The notes: generated by a model not told the origin, from the sequence alone. A DNA stretch of 64,000 nt from Pinus tabuliformis (GCA_031772625.1 CM062816.1:825946556-826010555); one strand, 5' to 3'; shown: positions 47,479 through 59,120, counted from the stretch's first letter. A program made the numbers and translations.

Positions 47479-49095
47479 TGTTGGCATTATTATACATATG
47501 TTGTACTTGATGGCAACCCACTCATCTCAGATAATAAATTATAGTGTAGAGAAAAGTTCACGCACTTATATGCAGAGAAAAGTTCACGCACTTTTATGCA
47601 GAGAAAAGTTTATTTCATGTAGATAAAAGTTCACGCACTTTTATGCAGAGAAAAGTTTATTTCATGTAGAGAAAAGTTCACGCACTTTTATGCAGAGAAA
47701 AGTTTATTTCATGTAGAGAAAAAGTTCACGCACTTTCATGCAAGGAAAAGCGTGTATATGTTGGAGAACTTACCTTTGGTCCATGGTAGTTAGTCCTTGG
47801 TATTTGAACCTATGAGGAAAAGCGCGTATATGTTGGAGAACTTACCTTTGGTCCATGGTAGTTAGTCCTTGGTATTTGAACCTATGAGGAAAAGCGCGTA
47901 TATGTTGGAGAACTTACCTTTGGTCCATGGTAGTTAGTCCTTGGTATTTGAACCTATGGTTCTGGACCTTGGTACGCACTTTCATGCAAGGAAAAGCGCG
48001 TATATGTTGGAGAACTTACCTTTGGTCCATGGTAGTTAGTCCTTGGTATTTGAACCTATGGTTTTGGACCATGGTACCTCGTCAAAAGTGTTGATTTCAC
48101 GCAATTTCATGGTTGGTTCATGGTATTAGTCCGACAGTTTTTGATCCTATGGTTTTGGCTCGTCGTATTGCATCCAAAAGTGTTGATCTCACGTACTTTC
48201 ATGGTTGGTTCATGGTATTAGTCCAATAGTTTTTTGATCCTATGGTTTTGGCCCGTGGTATTGTGAATGGCCTAAGACTATAAAAGAGGAAGAAGATCAT
48301 TTGGCAAAGCATCTTCTGAATTATCGAATATCTGACAAAGTGCTAGATCTGGAATATTGTGATTGGGTTTTGGTGGAGATCTGGATCTGAATGAAGAAGG
48401 AACCTGAGCGTAAGGAGAAGGATAAGTTCTATTGATGGGTCAAAATCTTAAGGTTGGAATAGTGGTATCTCTATATGATTTTGATCTGTGATATGTAGCA
48501 TACGTTTGATCTATAAATCTAATAATATGGGTCTGAATTATTGATGCATGTTTTATTTTACACATGTTATGATCTGGGTATGTCTGATGTAACAACTGCA
48601 AAGTTATAAGGAAATATTTGCAGATCTATATGCGGGTTGGCTTTGGTGAAATCAGAGATTGATGATGCAAGTGTAGTTGATGGGTTTTTGATGTTCTTGG
48701 ATCCAGTTTGAAAATTTATGAAAAGTGGTCCTTGAAAGAAAATAAGTAGGGGGTTGTAGCTCCCTTCCAGGAGAGACTGGAAAACGAGAGAGAGTTGTAG
48801 CTCTCTGCAGGTTGCAGCCTGCGTACTGGTAAAGGACTGCACCAGTACAAAACCATTGTAAAAGGAGTTTCTAATTTGAAAGAAGATAGAGACATATTGC
48901 AGCAGGTGGTTTTCACCCACATTGGGTTTCCACCTTACATCTTGTGTTCTTTGGTGTGACTATCTGTTTTCTTTGTTCATGCTCATTATTTTATGGTACT
49001 GACATGCAAAAATAATTCAAAGAACAAATAAGCAAGATTTATTAAAAGAACTTGATAATACTGATTCGCCCCCCCTCTCAGTATTATTTCCAACA
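47479..49095 (+). repeat. 5' LTR of the SIRE-like element
   Basis: 1617 bp, from TGTTGGCATTAT to TATTTCCAACA. It holds two internal tandem arrays and differs from the 3' LTR by few substitutions and by repeat number. Confidence 0.96.
47530..48060. repeat. Tandem arrays inside the SIRE-like 5' LTR
   Basis: First array (47530-47745): AGAGAAAAGTTCACGCAC and AGAGAAAAGTTTATTTC units. Second array (47745-48060): units with TATATGTTGGAGAACTTACC start at 47755, 47827 and 47899 (72-bp period), with a fourth at 48001 after a 102-bp step. The 3' LTR has the same arrays at about 54414-54905 with fewer units in the first. Confidence 0.9.
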
Positions 49096-49097
49096 AT

Positions 49098-49109
49098 TGG
49101 TATCAGAGC
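49098..49109 (+). other. Primer-binding site of the SIRE-like element
   Basis: TGGTATCAGAGC, complementary to the 3' end of initiator tRNA-Met, 2 bp after the LTR. Confidence 0.95.
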
Positions 49110-49154
49110 AGGTCCTTCAGAGAAGCTTGATTGCTTGAAGGAAGATCATTCATC

Positions 49155-50459
49155 ATGAGCAACTACGAGAGGGAAGCATCAATCAGGCCACCAATTTTTG
49201 ATGGGACAAACTTCAATTATTGGAAGGTAAGAGTTACTGCCTATCTTCAATCTCTTGGTACAGAAGTTTGGGATATCATAGATACAGGCTACACTTTTCC
49301 TTCAGCTACTCCTACAGATACGGCCGAAAAGAAGAAATATGAAACAAATGCTAAAGCAGTCAATACTCTGCTGGGATGCTTATCTCAATCAGAATTCGTG
49401 AAGGTTATGCAATATAAATCCGCAAAAGAAATATGGGACAAGATTGTCTTGAGCTACGAAGGAGATGAACAGGTAAAGCGTGCTAAACTTCAAACCCTCA
49501 GGATTCAGTATGAGAATCTCATAATGTATAATGATGAAAGTGTGGCTAACTATTTCCTTCGGGTAGATGAGATTGTTAATTGCATGAAAAACTTGGGTGA
49601 AGAAATAAAAGAGGCTATTGTGGTTGAAAAAGTTCTAAGATCATTGTCCCCCAAGTTTGAATCTAAAGTGTCTGCAATAGAAGAAAAGGAAAATCTACAA
49701 ATTCTTACTATGTCTCAGCTACACGGAATTCTAACTGCTTATGAAATGAGAAAGGGAGGTCCATCAGACAGAAGAGAAGTTGCTTTCAAGGCTTCAGGCA
49801 AAGGAGACTATTATGAAGCAAGTCACGTGCCAGAAGAAGAAGAAGAAGAATCAAATTTTGTCAGAAATCTTCAAAGGGGAACTGGAAGGTTCAGAGGTAA
49901 GTTACCTTTTAAATGCTTTGCTTGTGGAAGAGTAGGTCATTATGCTGCAAAATGTCCTCATAAGGATAAAGGAAAGGAACCTGCTAGATGTAACAAGAAA
50001 CAGATTGCAAATAAGAAAAGCTACTACACTCATGAAGATAGTGATGGTCTATCAAATAGTGACGAAGATGAACGAGGTAATGACTATAAACTCTTAATGG
50101 CATTTGAAGATGATGATTACATGGATGCTATAGATGTGGATAGCTTTTGTGAAGAAATTTCTAGACTCAAGACATGTATAGAAGAAAAGAATAGGCTCAT
50201 TGATACTCTACAACTTCAAATTGATGAAAAAGAAAAATATCTTGAAAAGTTAGAAGGAGAAATTGTTGGTCTTAGAAAAGAGATTGAGAAAACAAAGGCT
50301 ATTAATCTTAAGTTTGTCAAAGGATCTGAAACTCTGGATGAGATCATCAATGTACAGCGCTCTCCTCTAAACAAGACAGGTCTGGGCTATAACGGAGAAA
50401 CTTCTCAAGCATCCACCTCAAAGAGTTATCTTGATGCAGCAAGAAGGAATGAGAAATAG
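49155..50459 (+). CDS. SIRE-like Gag
   Basis: The first in-frame ATG is 49155 (the open frame extends 24 bases upstream without an ATG). Residues 10-150 have the copia capsid pattern: FDGTNFNYWKVRVTAYLQSL, AKEIWDKIVLSYEG, LRIQYENLIMYNDESVANYF, VVEKVLRSLSPKFE. An acidic stretch precedes the knuckle CFACGRVGHYAAKC (around 49915-49956). Residues 340-400 form a coiled coil (LIDTLQLQIDEKEKYLEKLEGEIVGLRKEIE). The ORF ends at TAG 50457-50459, and the same frame stays open afterwards into Pol apart from one more TAG at 50520-50522. Gag packages element RNA into cytoplasmic particles. Confidence 0.95.
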   Translation: MSNYEREASIRPPIFDGTNFNYWKVRVTAYLQSLGTEVWDIIDTGYTFPSATPTDTAEKKKYETNAKAVNTLLGCLSQSEFVKVMQYKSAKEIWDKIVLSYEGDEQVKRAKLQTLRIQYENLIMYNDESVANYFLRVDEIVNCMKNLGEEIKEAIVVEKVLRSLSPKFESKVSAIEEKENLQILTMSQLHGILTAYEMRKGGPSDRREVAFKASGKGDYYEASHVPEEEEEESNFVRNLQRGTGRFRGKLPFKCFACGRVGHYAAKCPHKDKGKEPARCNKKQIANKKSYYTHEDSDGLSNSDEDERGNDYKLLMAFEDDDYMDAIDVDSFCEEISRLKTCIEEKNRLIDTLQLQIDEKEKYLEKLEGEIVGLRKEIEKTKAINLKFVKGSETLDEIINVQRSPLNKTGLGYNGETSQASTSKSYLDAARRNEK

Positions 50460-53400
50460 CACAATGGAGATCACCAAGTAAAGCAGGGACCAATTACAAG
50501 CAAAGACTATCAGGCAAATTAGGGGCAATCTGTCTTAAGGATGAACAAAAGCTACAACCAGCCACAGGTAAAATCCTCTCAATTTGCTTCAAGAATGAAT
50601 GACAATAGAAATTACAATCGTTTGGCCGGAAGATTTGATAACAGCAGAAATTTCTTTAATGGACAATGCTTTTCTTGCCATAACTTTGGTCACAAAGCAG
50701 CTCAATGTGTTGCATATAAAATGATCATGACTAGAGAAGCTCAAAAACAAAGAAGTATGACTGGGATTACAAAAAGGACCTATAACAACTTTTCGGTTCT
50801 TGAAAATGAAGTTAAATGTTCTATTTGCAATAACTTTGGTCCTGAAGATTCTGAATGCAGGAGCAGGTTTCAGCAGACAAAGGAACAAGCCTCAAGCACC
50901 AAAACATGGAGAATAAAGGAACCACAAACAGAAAGATGTGGGATAGCATTTTATGCAGAGGGACAGGAAAATCTATGGTACATTGACAGTGGATGTTCGA
51001 AGCATATGACAGGTGATAAAGAAAAACTTGAATCATATTCTGCTCTAGAAAAAGGAAAGAAAGTTTCTTTTGGAAATGATACTCCTGCAACTATAAAAGG
51101 AAAAGGCACTGCTCAGTTAAAAGAAAAGGTCAAAGCTGGAAATGTTTTGTATGTTGATGGATTGAAACAAAATCTTCTAAGTGTCAGCCAGATGTGTGAT
51201 CAAAGAACCGAGGTGATATTCAGATCAAATGGATGTCTTGTTCGTGATCTTGATACAGGTAAAATAATGATCAAAGGTAAAAGAACTCCAAATAATCTAT
51301 ACATATTTGAAGAAGGACAACAACAATGCTATCTGAGCAAGGATGATGAGCACTGGTTATGGCACCGGAGGTTGGGGCATCTAAGCTTTTCACAAATAAG
51401 GAAAGCATGCAAATATCAGGCAGTTCGTGGTCTTCCAGATATCAAAGTTCCAGACAACAGCATATGCAAATCATGTCAGTTTGGAAAGCAAACCAGAACT
51501 ACCTTTCCGGAAAAGGAAGGATCAGCTAGCATGCCTCTTGAGCTAGTACATACAGATACATGTGGTCCATTCAGGAAAAGGACACCTCGAGGAGAAGAAT
51601 ACTTGATATTATTCATTGACGATTTCTCCAGGTTTGTCTGGTTAGGGCTTATGAAGCACAAAGATGAAGCATTCGAAAAATTCAAATCCTTTAAAGCCTT
51701 GGTTGAAAATGAATCAGGATACAAAATTAAGCGTCTTAGATCTGACAGAGGTGGGGAGTTTACCTCAAATGAATTTTTCGATTTCTGTGAAGAACATGGG
51801 ATAAGAAGAGAATTCTCTATAGCTAGAACTCCTCAGCAAAATGGAGTGGTGGAAAGAATGAACAGAACTGTCCAACAAATGGCTCGTGCTATGCTTGATG
51901 AATCTGGAACTCCCGCAACTTTCTGGGGTGAAGCAACACATGCTGCGGTTATTATTCTCAACAAAACAAATGTCCGAGTGAACAGCACTCAAACCCCTCA
52001 TGAGCTCTGGTATGGTAAGACTCCTTCGGTAAAGCACTTCAAAATATTTGGGAGCAAATGCTATATTAAAAATACTGATGAGCAACTTGGCAAACTTGAA
52101 CCTAGAGCAGATGAAGGCATCCTTCTTGGTTATTCTCCACACAGCAAAGCATACAAGTGCTATAATAAAATACTTGGAAGAATTGTTGACAGCATTGATG
52201 TAGTGGTTGATGAGAAGGGATACATTCCTAGGCAAGTAAATCATGAAGATATCGAAGAAGATGAAGGCCATCCTCAAAGACAGAATGATGAAGAAGAAGA
52301 ACCTCAAGAAGAACCAGAGGAGCAGATAAGGATAGAAGAGAAGACTCCATCCAGATATGTTCAGAAGAATAATCCAGAATCTCAGATTTTGGGACAGAAA
52401 GAAGCAGGTGTACAAACAAGAAGAACAATTGCAGAAGCTTCAAGCTATTTGGCATTACTCTCTTCCACTGAACCACAAAATGTGAAAGAGGCATGCAAAG
52501 ATGAATGTTGGGTCAAAGCAATGGATGAAGAACTTGAGAAGATCGAAAAGAACAACACTTGGGAGCTGGTTCCTAGACCAAAGGATAAGAATGTTATAGG
52601 AACAAAATGGGTCTTCAAAAATAAATTGAATGAAAATGGAGAAGTAATTAGAAACAAGGCCAGACTTGTTTGTAAAGGGTATGCGCAGCAAGAAGGAATA
52701 GATTTTGAAGAAACGTTTGCTCCTGTTGCAAGACTTGAGGCCATCCGAATGTTCCTTGCTCTCTCAAGCTTTCAAAACTTCAAAGTATTTCAAATGGACG
52801 TGAAATCAGCCTTTCTGAATGGAGACTTGGAAGAAGAAGTATACATTGAGCAGCCATATGGTTTCATTCTTGGAAATGATCCAAATCTTGTATGCAGATT
52901 GAAAAAGGCTCTCTATGGCCTCAAACAAGCTCCAAGGACTTGGTACTATCGTTTGGACAAATATCTTCATCAACAAGGTTTTTCAAAAGGATCAGCAGAC
53001 AACAATCTTTATATAAAAGTTGAAAATGACAAATTGCTGATACTTGTTGTGTATGTAGATGACATTATCTTTGGCAGCAATGAAGAAGCTATGAGTCAAA
53101 GCTTTGCCTTGGTGATGCAGAAAGAATTCGAAATGTCCTTGCTGGGAGAACTGACATATTTTCTTGGTTTGCAAATCCAACAAAATGAAGGAGGGATCTT
53201 CTTGTCTCAAACCAAGTATCTCAAGCAGATTTTGAAGAAATATGGTATGGAAGAAGCAAAACCAGTATGTACACCCATGGTCACAGGATGTAACCTCAGT
53301 GCAAATGATGAATCAACAGCAGTGCATCAACCAACTTACAGATCTATGATTGGAAGTCTACTTTATTTGACAGGTACCCGACCAGACATCATGCATGCAG

Positions 53401-54008
53401 TGGGAATAGTTGGAAGATTTAAGGCAAATCCAAAGGAAACTCATCTTCAGGTAGTAAAGAGAATCTTCAAATATCTTCAAGGGACTCAAAACTATGGCTT
53501 ATGGTATCCTAGAGATACAGATCTCACACTTCATGCTTATACAGATGCAGATTGGGCCGGAAGCGTGGATGACAGGAAAAGCACAAGTGGTGGTGCATTC
53601 TTTATGGGTTCCAAATTAGTATCTTGGTTCAGCAAGAAACAGAGTTCGATTGCCTTGTCTACAGCTGAAGCAGAATATGTTGCTGCTGCATCTTGCTGCA
53701 CTCAACTCCTTTGGATGATGCAGACCTTGCAGGATTTTCAAATCACTTGTACACCACCCATATCCATCTTATGTGATAATACAAATGCAATCAACATTTC
53801 AAAGAACCCAGTCATGCATTCAAAAACCAAGCACATACCAATCAAGTATCACTTTCTCCGGGAACAAGTGCTTGAACAAAAGGTCAAGTTGGAGTATGTT
53901 CCTTCTAAGGAACAAGTTGCTAATATACTCACCAAACCATTGCCTAGGGAGACCTTTGAATACCTCAGGCAAAAGCTGGGGGTTGTTGATGCATCATCTT
54001 GTTGTTGA
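50460..54008 (+). CDS. SIRE-like Pol (second zinc knuckles, protease, integrase, RT, RNase H)
   Basis: Same frame as Gag. After the TAG at 50520-50522 it is open for 1155 codons (first ATG 50541). Order: knuckle [14 protein letters not shown] (near 50668), a second degenerate one ([14 protein letters not shown]), protease [15 protein letters not shown] (near 50980), GAG-pre-integrase [15 protein letters not shown], and an integrase core with [18 protein letters not shown] and a [11 protein letters not shown] region holding the catalytic Glu. RT has GTKWVFKNK and YVDD at 53052-53063. RNase H has [16 protein letters not shown] and [14 protein letters not shown]. All key residues look present. 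Expression would need readthrough of the stops or the full frame from a sister copy. Confidence 0.95.
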
Positions 54009-54348
54009 ATCTCTTCTGATTGTTGGTTGTATGCAAGGTTCATCTGAAGTATATGCGTACATGTGCTGGGTTGCGGATTGGTCAAAGATCGAATGGCACA
54101 GGTTCAGGGGGAGCATATCATGCATTTTTGACATTATGGAGGAAGTACAGAAGGAGATCATGGATGCTGGTCTGAATATTGCTGCAATACGTCTCTATCT
54201 CTTTCATGGTCATGGATTATGGTTCTTCTTTGCAGATCTGGTTTATAGTCAGGGGGAGCATGTTCTTAGGGGAGCATAACCCTTTGCCCTTGATGTCAAA
54301 GGGGGAGAGTGATTGGTTGTTGTTGCCATCAAGTCCAAAGGGGGATAT
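54009..54348 (+). other. Cluster of polypurine tracts before the SIRE-like 3' LTR
   Basis: Five G-rich purine runs lie between pol and the LTR: CAGGGGGAG (about 54106), CAGGGGGAG (about 54250), AGGGGAG (54268), CAAAGGGGGAGAG (54297) and AAAGGGGGA (54337-54345). The last, 3 bp from the LTR, is the likely primer for plus-strand synthesis. Repeated PPT-like motifs are typical of SIRE-lineage elements. No env-like ORF fits in this 340-bp gap. Confidence 0.85.
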
Positions 54349-55939
54349 TGTTGGCATTATGATACATATGTTGTACTTGATGTCAACCCACTCATCTCAG
54401 ATAATAAATTATAGTGTAGAGAAAAGTTCACGCACTTATATGCAGAGAAAAGTTTATTTCATGTAGAGAAAAGTTCACGCACTTTTATGCAGAGAAAAGT
54501 TTATTTCATGTAGAGAAAAGTTCACACACTTTTATGCAGAGAAAAGTTTATTTCATGTAGAGAAAAAGTTCACGCACTTTCATGCAAGGAAAAGCGCGTA
54601 TATGTTGGAGAACTTACCTTTGGTCCATGGTAGTTAGTCCTTGGTATTTGAACCTATGAGGAAAAGTGCGTATATGTTGGAGAACTTACCTTTGGTCCAT
54701 GGTAGTTAGTCCTTGGTATTTGAACCTATGAGGAAAAGTGTGTATATGTTGGAGAACTTACCTTTGGTCCATGGTAGTTAGTCCTTGGTATTTGAACCTA
54801 TGGTTCTGGACCTTGGTACGCACTTTCATGCAAGGAAAAGCGTGTATATGTTGGAGAACTTACCTTTGGTCCATGGTAGTTAGTCCTTGGTATTTGAACC
54901 TATGGTTTTGGACCATGGTACCTCGTCAAAAGTGTTGATCTCATGCAATTTCATGGTTGGTTCATGGTATTAGTCCGACAGTTTTTGATCCTATGGTTTT
55001 GGCCCGTGGTATTGCATCCAAAAGTGTTGATCTCACGTACTTTCATGGTTGGTTCATGGTATTAGTCCAACAATTTTTTGATCCTATGGTTTTGGCCCGT
55101 GGTATTGTGAATGGCCTAAGACTATAAAAGAGGAAGGAGATCATTTGGCAAAGCATCTTCTGAATTATCGAATATCTGACAAAGTGCTAGATCTGGAATA
55201 TTGTGATTGGGTTTTGGTGCAGATCTGGATCTGAATGAAGAAGGAACCTGAGCGTAAGGAGAAGGATAAGTTCTATTGATGGGTCAAAATCTTAAGGCTG
55301 GAATAGTGGTATCTCTATATGATTTTGATCTGTGATATGTGGCATATGCTTGATCTATAAATCTAATAATCTGGGTCTGAATTATTGATGCATGTTCTAT
55401 TTTACACATGTTATGATCTGGGTATGTCGGATGTAACAACTGCAAAGTTATAAGGAAATATTTGCAGATTTGTATGCGGGTTGGCTTTGGTGAAATCAGA
55501 GATTGATGATGCAAGTGTAGTTGATGGGTTTTTGATGTTCTTGGATCCAGTTTGAAAATTTATGAAAAGTGGTCCTTGAAAGAAAATAAGTAGGGGGTTG
55601 TAGCTCCCTTCCAGGAGAGACTGGAAAACGAGAGAGAGTTGTAGCTCTCTGCAGGTTGCAGCCTGCGTACTGGTAAAGGACTGCACCAGTACAAAACCAT
55701 TGTAAAAGGAGTTTCTAATTTGAAAGAAGATAGAGACATATTGCAGCAGTTGGTTTTCACCCACATTGGGTTTCCACCTTACATCTTGTGTTCTTTGGTG
55801 TGACTATCTGTTTTCTTTGTTCATGCTCATTATTTTATGGTACTGACATGCAAAAATAATTCAAAGAACAAATAAGGAAGATTTATTAAAAGAACTTGAT
55901 AATACTGATTCACCCCCCCTCTCAGTATTATTTCCAACA
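54349..55939 (+). repeat. 3' LTR of the SIRE-like element
   Basis: 1591 bp, beginning TGTTGGCATTATGATAC and ending TATTTCCAACA; near-identical to 47479-49095. Confidence 0.96.
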
Positions 55940-57295
55940 GGAGATGGTAGCCAATGGTGTTGTCTCCATCATGCACATGACTCTAACTATGCAATTGATG
56001 ATACACCTCCTTGAAGTCCTCATCTTCTAAATATGCCTCTCTGTATGAATCATGGGTGAATGGCTCCATGTGCATAAGAGTCCCCAAAACTATAATCTTT
56101 GATGTGGGTGACCTTGAAAGCATATCAACCAACTTGTTTGTGCTACCATTCTTATACTTGATCACCAAATGAAATTGTTGTAAAAAACCCATCTACTTGA
56201 ATTCTTGATCTGTTGTAGCTTACTCTGGTCTTGGAAGTACTCTAATGGCTAGTGTTCTGTGTGGATTATTGCCTCCTTTCCCATCAAATGATGCTTCCAC
56301 TTCTTAGTAGCTTGCACCATGGCATAAATATCCTTATCGTATGTAGGGTAGTTAAGAACTTCCCCATGAAATACTTCAGAATGATAGCAAAAAAACCTTC
56401 CTCCTTGCAACAAGACAACTCCCATAACATACCCACTCACATTTGTCTCCACTTCAAAGGGCCACTGCAAGTTTGGTAATTCCAAAACTGGTGTGTGACT
56501 GATATTCTTCTTTAACTCATCGAAAGCCTTCTGCTGACCTTTTCCCCACTGGAAACTCTTGCCACTTGCTGTTATGGCATGGAGCAATGTTGCTACTACT
56601 AAAAATAAGGCTGTAAATTTCCTCAGGTACTGTGATGCTCCAATGAAACTCATAACCTCATAAACATTAGTAGGCACCAACCATTTCATGATGGCCTCCA
56701 TCTTGGAAAGATCTATCTCCAGCTCTCCTCCACTGATCACATACCCCAGATACACCAAAAAATGTTGCGCAAACTCACACTTCTTGAGATTTGATAGTAT
56801 CTGGTGCTTCTTCAATGTTTCCATCACTTGCATCAAATGTGAAATGTGCTCCTCCCAGGTCGAACTATATACTAGTACATTATCTAGATAGATAATAACA
56901 AATGAATCTATAAAAGGGTGCAGTATATCATTCATTAATCTCATAAACGCAGCTGGTGCATTACATACATAAAATGGCAAAATTAACCACTCATACAAAC
57001 CTTGCTTGGTTTTTAAGGCGGTCTTCCATGTATCTATTTCTTTGACTCGAACATGGTGTGATCTCGACTTCAAGTCCAACATGGTGAAACACTTTGCTTG
57101 ATGTAACTAATCTAGCATATCGCTTATTCTAGGCAAGGGGTATCTATTCTTAAGTGTGATTTTATTCAACACCCTGTAATCTATACACATCCGCGAAGTC
57201 CCATCCTTTGGCACAATGATGATGGGTGGCCCACATGGTGATGTACTCAATAAAATGACACCCTCTTCCAACAACTCCTGCAATTGTTTCTTCAC
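55940..57295 (-). pseudogene. Gypsy C reverse transcriptase and RNase H
   Basis: RT begins in 57107-57295 ([37 protein letters not shown]). After a TAG near 57107 it continues in 56249-57082 (LDLKSRSHHVRVKE, LPFYVCNAPAAFMRL). The catalytic loop at 56879-56890 reads YLDN instead of YLDD. RNase H has FEVETNVSGYVMGV, where the first catalytic Asp reads Asn, then a TAG near 56247 and the final part at 55983-56192 (HLVIKYKNGSTNKLVDMLSR). The SIRE-like element follows at 55939. Confidence 0.88.
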
Positions 57296-58067
57296 CTCCC
57301 TTGCTTCTATAACAAACTACATGTACAACCCAATATTTGGAAATGGGGAGTCTGGCAATAGCTGGATCTCGTGCTCCACTTCTCTCTTAGGTGGTAACAC
57401 TTTAGGATCTTGGAACACATCCTTGTATGCATGTAACAACTCCTCAAGTTTTTATTTTTGTTTATTAGTACACCCCTCTAGGGATGCCTTGCCTCTTATT
57501 GACTCCTCTTCAAATTGACTTTCTCTTAAAAACAATAAAACATACTTCTTGCTGGAACTGATCAATTTCTTGGCTTGGTTGGCACTTGCGAGTGAAATTT
57601 CTGACTTTCCTTTATGCACGTTAATGATAAACAATTTTCCATCCTTGATGAGCAGGTAATAGATAGATCTCCTCATGAATATTTCATTATGCATGTACAT
57701 GTATGGACTCCCAAACATGACTCCACATACATCAAGGGGAACCACATACATATCTACTTCATAAAAAAAATCAGCACTGATAGCAAATCTAGTTTTTTAC
57801 CATTTTGTTACCTTTAGCTCTACATCCTTATTTACCCATCCCAGTGGATATGTGTTTGGATGATCACGAACATCTAGGGCCAAATTCTTGACCATCTCTA
57901 TTGCAATGAATTACTTGTGATCCTGAGTCAAACAGAGCATCAATCTTTGTCTTCTTGACTTGTATATTTATATGGAAGAGTTTGGTCATTTCTTTCTCTT
58001 CATGTTGCTGAAGGATAATCAGATTCACCTCCTTTTGCACTGATGTACATACGATCTTCTCATCCAT
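57296..58067 (-). pseudogene. Gypsy C protease and linker
   Basis: The piece at 57864-58067 contains KTKIDALFDSGSQV, with the DSG active-site triad of a retroviral-type aspartic protease. The piece at 57452-57751 is a protease-RT linker with no motif I recognise. Frames change between pieces. Confidence 0.72.
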
Positions 58068-59120
58068 GTCTGAGCGGCTTTAAACTTGGTTGCTTGAATC
58101 ATGGCCATGAGATTCTTCTTTTTATTATCTTCTTGTTTTTTTGGTTCAACTCTGGATGCAACTTCCAACACTTCTCCTCTGTATGGCCATCAATGTTGCA
58201 GTGATTGCTAGGATCTTTGCACTGTTGTGTTGTGGCTGTCATATTTTTATCCTTTCCCCCTTTTTGCTTCTTCTTCCCCTCCTTAGAAGCTTCCATTTTC
58301 TCCTTCTGCTTTGATCAACTTGATTGTGCTCTTTTTAGGCCTAGATTCTCTAGGTATTATGCCTGCACACAAGCCTCGTCCACCAATTTGGGCTTGAACA
58401 ACATCACTTGCTCACATAGGTGGTGTTGCAGACCCCCAAAATACTTGAGGAGTATATTTGGGTTCTTTGGATACATACCCAACATTATAGCCATCTTTCT
58501 GAATTCTATGGTGTACTCTTGCACACTTTGGCCCGACTTTTGCCTGAAGTAATGCCATCGGATCCACTAGTCCTCCACGTATCCAATGGGATAAAACTAT
58601 GAATTAATGAGGGTTTTGAAATCCTCCCACTTAGTCACTAGAGGTTATCCCTCCAACCTCAGGGTTTCTATGCATCTCTCCCACCAATTCAATCCATGGC
58701 CCTCTAAATTCAGTCACGTGAATGAGATCTTTTTCCATTCCTCAATTTGATGGATGCTGAAATAAACTTCCAATTGCTGCAACTAGTGCTTTAGATTTAT
58801 AGCTTCGATCTTGCCATGGTATGACTTGATATCGATTGTTTCTTCCATTTTTAATAGGGATTGATTCACACACTCGAACTGTGTTGATCTTTTCTGTGTT
58901 CTTTCTTCGATTGGTTCTCTATGTCTTCCCAATCTCTTGATCCCCATTTTGATTTGTCCTCTACATTTAAATCCCCATCTTCTCCAAATATCTCCAACTT
59001 ATTTCTTAGGGCCACCATGAGGAGGTTTACATTTTGTTTTATATCCATGACATGTTGTTCGAGCTGCCAAAACCTCACCTCTATAGGATCACGAGGTCCA
59101 TTTACAGATTCATTGACCAT
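58068..59120 (-). pseudogene. Gypsy C Gag
   Basis: Gag starts at ATG 59120 (MVNESVNGPRDPIEVRFWQLEQHV, helical). The capsid lies in 58300-58860 in broken frames, with ISFTxLNLEGHGLNWWE and FRQKSGQSVQEYTIEF-like stretches seen on the minus strand. The knuckle region 58099-58296 reads HCNIDGHTEEKCWKLHPE after a Lys-rich stretch. At least six stops interrupt it. The zinc knuckle is imperfect because the Cys spacing is not the usual CX2C. Confidence 0.78.

Larger units (their letters stand above)
47479..55939 (+). mobile_element. SIRE/Maximus-like copia element, nearly intact
   Basis: Long LTRs (1617 and 1591 bp) are flanked by the exact duplication GGAGA (47474-47478 and 55940-55944). The tRNA-iMet PBS is 2 bp after the 5' LTR. 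Gag and a 1155-codon Pol stretch share one frame, separated by two TAG codons. A cluster of polypurine tracts precedes the 3' LTR. Gag with several zinc knuckles, a long coiled segment and the repeated AGGGGGAG tracts fit the SIRE/Maximus branch. No env-like ORF follows pol, unlike soybean SIRE1. Confidence 0.96.

Noticed and set aside
48567..48920. 117-codon minus ORF repeated at 55411-55764
   Set aside because: It lies in both LTRs of the SIRE-like element, so its duplication is due to the LTRs; no known domain.
51765..52415. 216-codon minus ORF that looks like a membrane protein
   Set aside because: It is the antisense of intact SIRE-like pol; the hydrophobic character is the complement of Glu/Lys-rich codons.
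53773..54279. 168-codon ORF overlapping the end of SIRE-like pol, considered as an env-like gene
   Set aside because: Most of it overlaps RNase H in another frame and the rest runs through polypurine tracts; no signal peptide or coiled coil is present.
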